Of a stretch of 11,775 nucleotides of DNA, positions 8,708 to 11,775 are shown piece by piece. A program made the position numbers and the translations under genes. This DNA is from CAYLLT01 sp964591605 (lineage in GTDB: Bacteria > Planctomycetota > Phycisphaerae > UBA1845 > PWPN01), in the NCBI GenBank assembly GCA_964591605.1, contig CAZQEN010000245.1:1-11775 (forward strand). The letters run 5' to 3'. Position 1 is the first letter of the stretch, and each line of letters begins with the position of its first letter. The notes below the pieces were generated by a model. That model saw only the letters and a program-made list of their open reading frames with translations, searched no databases and had not been told where the DNA came from.

Positions 8708-9518
8708 GCAGCCTGCGGCCCAGCGGGGCTACCAGCGGCGGATACAGCCGATAGAGCCACCACAACAGGCGCGCATGCAGCGGAAAGACCACGATCGCCC
8801 GGTTCCGCTGCACGCCGCGCAGGATCACGCGGGCCGCCTGCCTGCCATCGAGCATTTGGAACGGAAGTGCCCGAGTTAAGCCTGAAGACGTCACCGCGCG
8901 TCGGTCATCCAGGTCGCCGGGTAGCACAGTCATCGAATCCCAGATGCTCGTCCCGATAAAACCCGGGCACACCACGGTGACTTTGACACCCAGGCCGGCC
9001 GCCTCTTCCCGCAATGACATTGAGAAGCCGACCACCGCATGCTTGGGCGTGCAGTACGCCGTCTGCGTGGGGCCGGGTATCAATCCGGCCAGCGAGGCCG
9101 TGTTGACGATGTGACCGTGCCCCTGCTCGCGCATCACTGCATAGGCCGCCGCCGTTCCATGAATCACCCCCCACAGGTTCACATCAAGCATGCGCTGCCA
9201 GTGCTCCCGCGCGAGGTGCTTCATCTCACCTGTGAGTCCGACTCCGGCGTTGTTGAACATGTAGTCAAGACGTCCGCTCTCCCGCGCTGTCAATTCGACG
9301 AGCCCCCGGACCTGATCTTCCTGCGCAACGTCCACATGCGCTGCACGGGCGGGTGTGCCTTCGGCCGTGATTCGTGCCGCGGTCCGATCCGCTGCCTCCA
9401 GATTGATGTCGGCGACGGTGACTTGGGCCCCGCCGAGCGCCAGCTCCTCACAGAGCCCCAGGCCGATGCCGGAGGCACCGCCCGTCACGATCGCAACCTT
9501 GCCGCTGAAGTAACCCAT
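8676..9518 (-). CDS. Short-chain dehydrogenase/reductase (SDR family, classical type)
   Basis: A 280-residue NAD(P)-dependent oxidoreductase, a usual length for a classical SDR. It starts MGYFSGKVAIVTGG; the cofactor motif TGGASGIG spans residues 12-19, Asp37 ends the second strand (acidic residues here usually favour NAD over NADP), NNAG is at 89-92, and the catalytic set is Asn114, Ser142, Tyr155 and Lys159 (YCTPK). The C-terminal 50 residues are rich in Trp, Tyr, Leu and Arg, perhaps an amphipathic surface. The ATG at 9518 was chosen because the SDR fold begins there; it lies 26 bases after the phosphopantetheinyl transferase stop. No clear Shine-Dalgarno is present, so coupled translation is likely; GTG 9536 is an alternative. 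Its 3' end overlaps the convergent PKS gene by 32 bases. The substrate cannot be read from sequence; reduction or oxidation of the polyketide, or general lipid metabolism, are both possible. Confidence 0.93.
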   Translation of the reverse strand: MGYFSGKVAIVTGGASGIGLGLCEELALGGAQVTVADINLEAADRTAARITAEGTPARAAHVDVAQEDQVRGLVELTARESGRLDYMFNNAGVGLTGEMKHLAREHWQRMLDVNLWGVIHGTAAAYAVMREQGHGHIVNTASLAGLIPGPTQTAYCTPKHAVVGFSMSLREEAAGLGVKVTVVCPGFIGTSIWDSMTVLPGDLDDRRAVTSSGLTRALPFQMLDGRQAARVILRGVQRNRAIVVFPLHARLLWWLYRLYPPLVAPLGRRLLTALQRPPDH

Positions 9519-9544
9519 CGGACGCCAACCCGTCACGAGTGGTA

Positions 9545-10315
9545 TCACCGCTCTCCGATTTTCGGAAGCCCGCGATGAACGACGATCTCCAGATCCGCCC
9601 CCCCCGCTCGACGGACGGCGACGGCAATCCTGTGTCGTCGTGTCGGCATCAGCCGTGCGAACTGCCACGCTCCGCTCTCGTCGCTTGCACCCGGACCAAA
9701 GACAATGCCGACTGCGCCATCCTCGCTGACGTTGACCGAGAAACCGGACAGCGGGATGGACATACCCATGCCTGTCGCCTTGATGTAGGCCTCTTTGAGC
9801 GTCCAGTAGTCGTAGAACCGATCCAATCGGTCGTCGCCCGGGCGGCTCAGTACGTCGGCCGCTTCGCTCGCCGAGAAGAATTGCCGCGCGAGCTCGGCGG
9901 CGGCAACCTGGCGACCGGTGTTCTCCGCATCCACGCCGACGTCGTGGCCCATCGCAACCACGCAGACGACGAGCCCGTCAGTATGGGAGAGATTGAACCG
10001 CAGTCGCGTCGCCAGTCCGCCGGGTTCGGCAATCTCCGGTCTCCCATACGCGTTGGCCCCGAATACCCACCTCGCCGGATCCACGCCGGTGTGATGCGAG
10101 AGCGCTGTCCGCACCAGACCCCGCGTCACGAGGTACGTGTACCGGTCCTTCTCGAAGACAAAGCGCTGTTCTCGCTCCGTTTCCTCTGCCGTCATCAGGC
10201 GTCGGAAATGTGCGAGCTCGCCTTCCTCGATTTCCTCGGGAAGGACATACCAGAGATGAACCTGGCGATCACGGATGACGGTCGTTGCGTCCGCAACCAG
10301 GGCAGAGCCTTTCAC
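9545..10315 (-). CDS. 4'-phosphopantetheinyl transferase, Sfp type
   Basis: Transfers the phosphopantetheine arm of coenzyme A to the conserved Ser of carrier proteins. Numbering from the GTG at 10315 (256 residues): FNLSHTDG begins near residue 107, the metal-binding GVDAE supplies Asp129 and Glu131, and YWTLKEAYIKATG holds Lys174, Glu175 and Lys179. These are the three hallmark motifs of the Sfp group, and the length also fits. The gene sits between the aldo/keto reductase and the SDR on the same strand and probably serves the ACPs of the neighbouring PKS genes, making the cluster self-sufficient in carrier activation; that link is inference. Start choice: GTG 10315 has GGAG 7 bases upstream and lies shortly before the conserved VHLWYVLPEE. 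An in-frame GTG at 10378, overlapping the preceding stop by 10 bases, would add 21 Arg-rich residues but has no visible ribosome binding site. Confidence 0.95.
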   Translation of the reverse strand: MKGSALVADATTVIRDRQVHLWYVLPEEIEEGELAHFRRLMTAEETEREQRFVFEKDRYTYLVTRGLVRTALSHHTGVDPARWVFGANAYGRPEIAEPGGLATRLRFNLSHTDGLVVCVVAMGHDVGVDAENTGRQVAAAELARQFFSASEAADVLSRPGDDRLDRFYDYWTLKEAYIKATGMGMSIPLSGFSVNVSEDGAVGIVFGPGASDESGAWQFARLMPTRRHRIAVAVRRAGGADLEIVVHRGLPKIGER

Positions 10316-10322
10316 TTGCGTG

Positions 10323-10326
10323 CTCC
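10323..10326 (-). promoter_or_regulatory. Ribosome binding site supporting GTG 10315 of the phosphopantetheinyl transferase
   Basis: Read on the minus strand, GGAG is followed by CACGCAA and then GTG, a 7-base spacing. This favours the internal GTG over the upstream GTG at 10378. A four-base motif can occur by chance. Confidence 0.45.
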
Positions 10327-10368
10327 GTTCCGTCCACGACTTTCGGGCAGGCAGACGACCGGAGTACG

Positions 10369-11493
10369 TCAGCTCCACAGCCGTTTGCCGTCACTGCGTT
10401 TCAGACGATCGTGAGCATCGAACAACAGACGCGGTATCTCGAGCTTCTGCGGGCAGCGCGGAAGGCACTCGCCGCACCGGGTGCAATGGTCCCCCTGAAA
10501 CCCGTGAAGCCAGTCGTCGCTGCCGTCGATCAGGTTGTACCGGAAGGCGGCATACTCGGTCATGTCGAATGCAACCGCCGCCCCGCGAAGCCGCAGAATG
10601 TCCGGGATGTCGATGAACTCCGGGCAGGGCAGGCATGCCTGGCACTGTGTGCAGAAATCGCGTCCCAGCACATCGAGCGGCCGCTGCTGCCAGCGCTTCA
10701 GGGCCGCCCGCTCCTCGTCGCTCAACGGCCCCGCGTTGTCGGCCAGGCTCATGTGCGCCTCGAACTGCGACGGTTCGGCGATCCCAAGGCTCAACGTGGT
10801 CACGCGGGAGTCGCTCAGCAGCCAGCGCCGGGCCAGATCCATCGGGTGGAATGGCGCAGACAGCTTCACAAGAGCGTCCGTCGGCGCGTACAGCATTCCG
10901 CCTTTCTCGTTGGGGCTGATGATGAAAACACCCATATCGAGTTCCGCCGCCCGCGCCACGGCCGGTTCGTTCACCTGGAAGAACCAGTAGTAATGCAGGT
11001 TGATCGACTCGAACATCTCCGTATTGAGCGCGCTCAGAATGACGGGCAGCTTGGCATGCGTCGAGAAACCGATGTGCCGGACCGTGCCGGAGTCCATCAG
11101 TTTGCGGACGGCCCGCCAGGTCCCGTCTTCGTTCACCGCCCGCCGGAGAACGGTCTCGTTGTTGATGCCGTGCAGGTCCAGGTTGTCCAGGACGTCGATG
11201 CCGAGGGCGGTCATCGAGGTCTCAAACTCACGCATGAACTCGTCGTAGCTATCCGCAGGGAAGAGCTTGGTCGTGATGTAGACCTTGCTGCGGTCGATCG
11301 TCCGCAGGGCCCGGCCCAGACGTGCCTCGCTGTCGCCATACTCGCGAGCCGTCTCCAGATGGTTGATCCCCAGTTCGACGCCGCGCGCGACAACCCGGGT
11401 CGCGTTTTCCGGGTCCCCCTCCACGTAGCGCATCAATCCCAGGCTCAACACCGAGAACCGCATTTCTGTTTTGCCGAATCGACGGTACTGCAC
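10369..11493 (-). CDS. Aldo/keto reductase with C-terminal 4Fe-4S cluster motifs (COG1453-like)
   Basis: A 374-residue protein with an aldo/keto reductase barrel at about 1-265 and an iron-sulfur tail. The start MQYRRFGKTEMRFSVLSLG is typical. Active-site positions are Glu47 (ETAREYG, where most aldo/keto reductases have Asp), Tyr52, Lys76 (ITTK) and His108 (LDLHG). GFSTH and FIISPNEKGGML are features I associate with the COG1453 branch, in which HxETA is also usual from memory. The tail has CTQCQACLPCP (Cys281, 284, 287, 290) and CTRCGECLPRCP (Cys337, 340, 343, 347), enough for two 4Fe-4S clusters. The likely role is cytoplasmic NAD(P)H-linked redox chemistry with possible electron transfer through the clusters; the substrate is unknown. 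GTG 11493 is supported by AAAGGAG with a 9-base spacing. It appears to be co-transcribed with the transferase and SDR downstream. A link to the polyketide rests only on position. Confidence 0.93.
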   Translation of the reverse strand: MQYRRFGKTEMRFSVLSLGLMRYVEGDPENATRVVARGVELGINHLETAREYGDSEARLGRALRTIDRSKVYITTKLFPADSYDEFMREFETSMTALGIDVLDNLDLHGINNETVLRRAVNEDGTWRAVRKLMDSGTVRHIGFSTHAKLPVILSALNTEMFESINLHYYWFFQVNEPAVARAAELDMGVFIISPNEKGGMLYAPTDALVKLSAPFHPMDLARRWLLSDSRVTTLSLGIAEPSQFEAHMSLADNAGPLSDEERAALKRWQQRPLDVLGRDFCTQCQACLPCPEFIDIPDILRLRGAAVAFDMTEYAAFRYNLIDGSDDWLHGFQGDHCTRCGECLPRCPQKLEIPRLLFDAHDRLKRSDGKRLWS

Positions 11494-11588
11494 GTGCCGC
11501 GACTCCTTTCGAGCTCAGTCCCCAGGACACGAATGCGCGCTGGTTGGGCCTGCTTTCAACTGCTCACTTCATCGTACCGGGTTCCAGC
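11494..11588. other. Short intergenic spacer between the aldo/keto reductase and the partial gene at the right edge
   Basis: About 95 bases containing the reductase ribosome binding site. I saw no convincing promoter, terminator hairpin or operator. It is long enough to hold a promoter, so it is open whether the edge gene belongs to the same transcript. Confidence 0.5.
11503..11509 (-). promoter_or_regulatory. Ribosome binding site of the aldo/keto reductase
   Basis: The minus strand reads AAAGGAG, then 9 bases, then GTG at 11493. This is the best Shine-Dalgarno match in the minus-strand cluster and supports the GTG start. Confidence 0.65.
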
Positions 11589-11774
11589 CTATCGAGTTGC
11601 TCCGGGTTCGCCAGTCTGCATGATGAGTTTTGAGCGTTCGACGGCCAGGTCGATCCATTGGTCGATCAGGCGTTTGAACCGCTTGTGGTTTGCGATCCGG
11701 CAGCGGATCTGGGGGACCCATGGCAAGCCGGTCGACGATTGAATGGACCGAGGTCTCGTGGAATCCCTGTACGG
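11589..11774 (-). CDS. C-terminal end of an unrecognised protein, cut by the window edge
   Basis: An open frame of 61 residues runs in from the right edge and stops at TAG (11591-11589). The last 45 residues look coding: LPWVPQIRCRIANHKRF followed by a basic amphipathic stretch (RLIDQWIDLAVERSKL), with mostly G or C in third codon positions in that part. The first 17 residues or so are less convincing, and a neighbouring frame (VQGFHETSVHSIVDRL) looks equally protein-like there, so a frameshift or a chance open frame is possible. I do not recognise the family. It lies 95 bases upstream of the aldo/keto reductase on the same strand and could be the preceding operon member. Confidence 0.5.
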   Translation of the reverse strand, partial: PYRDSTRPRSIQSSTGLPWVPQIRCRIANHKRFKRLIDQWIDLAVERSKLIMQTGEPGATR

Positions 11775-11775
11775 G

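Noticed and set aside
8700..8760. Possible bidirectional terminator at the convergent gene ends
   Set aside because: Only short GC-rich self-complementary bits are present, with no convincing long stem and no T-run, and the DNA is coding for the SDR C-terminus.
9539..10414. Plus-strand open frame of 291 codons opposite the phosphopantetheinyl transferase
   Set aside because: The minus strand holds all Sfp-type motifs; the plus-strand translation shows no domain.
11520..11565. Possible promoter for the minus-strand operon (TTGAAA on the minus strand)
   Set aside because: A -35-like TTGAAA exists, but the hexamer 17 bases downstream (GCATTC) does not resemble a -10 box.
10285..11742. Plus-strand open frame of 485 codons opposite the aldo/keto reductase
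   Set aside because: The minus strand here encodes a well-recognised reductase with intact motifs and a ribosome binding site. The plus-strand product is low in recognisable motifs and rich in Arg, Gln and Val, as expected of an antisense frame.

Overview
The window is GC-rich bacterial DNA carrying part of a modular type I polyketide synthase (PKS) gene cluster. The sequence does not fix the organism. The high GC, the tight gene packing and the style of the PKS (short coiled-coil docking segments, an integrated C-methyltransferase) suit a myxobacterium, planctomycete, acidobacterium, GC-rich proteobacterium or similar, but that is inference.

Left part, plus strand (1-8707): the 3' end of one PKS gene (end of a ketoreductase domain, an acyl carrier protein and a C-terminal docking-like tail) overlaps by ATGA the start of a second, complete PKS gene. 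The second gene encodes one fully reducing, methylating module of about 2612 residues in the order docking coil, KS, malonyl-type AT, DH, C-methyltransferase, structural pseudo-KR, ER, KR (LDD, B-type signature), ACP, docking-like tail. If every domain works, the module adds a malonyl unit, methylates the alpha carbon from S-adenosylmethionine and reduces the beta carbon fully. Both KR domains have His where the catalytic Tyr of the YxxxN motif is expected.

Right part, minus strand (8676-11775): genes converge on the PKS. In transcription order they are the C-terminal end of an unrecognised gene at the window edge, an aldo/keto reductase with two C-terminal iron-sulfur motifs, an Sfp-type phosphopantetheinyl transferase and a short-chain dehydrogenase whose 3' end overlaps the PKS 3' end. 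The close spacing suggests one operon. The transferase can plausibly activate the ACPs; the two oxidoreductases are candidates for tailoring or unrelated redox work.

No thioesterase or other release domain, RNA gene, mobile element, CRISPR array or long repeat was seen. I found no sign of a wholly new class of system. The points most worth checking are the double Tyr-to-His KR change, the fully reducing C-methylating module, the missing release step and the iron-sulfur aldo/keto reductase beside the PKS.
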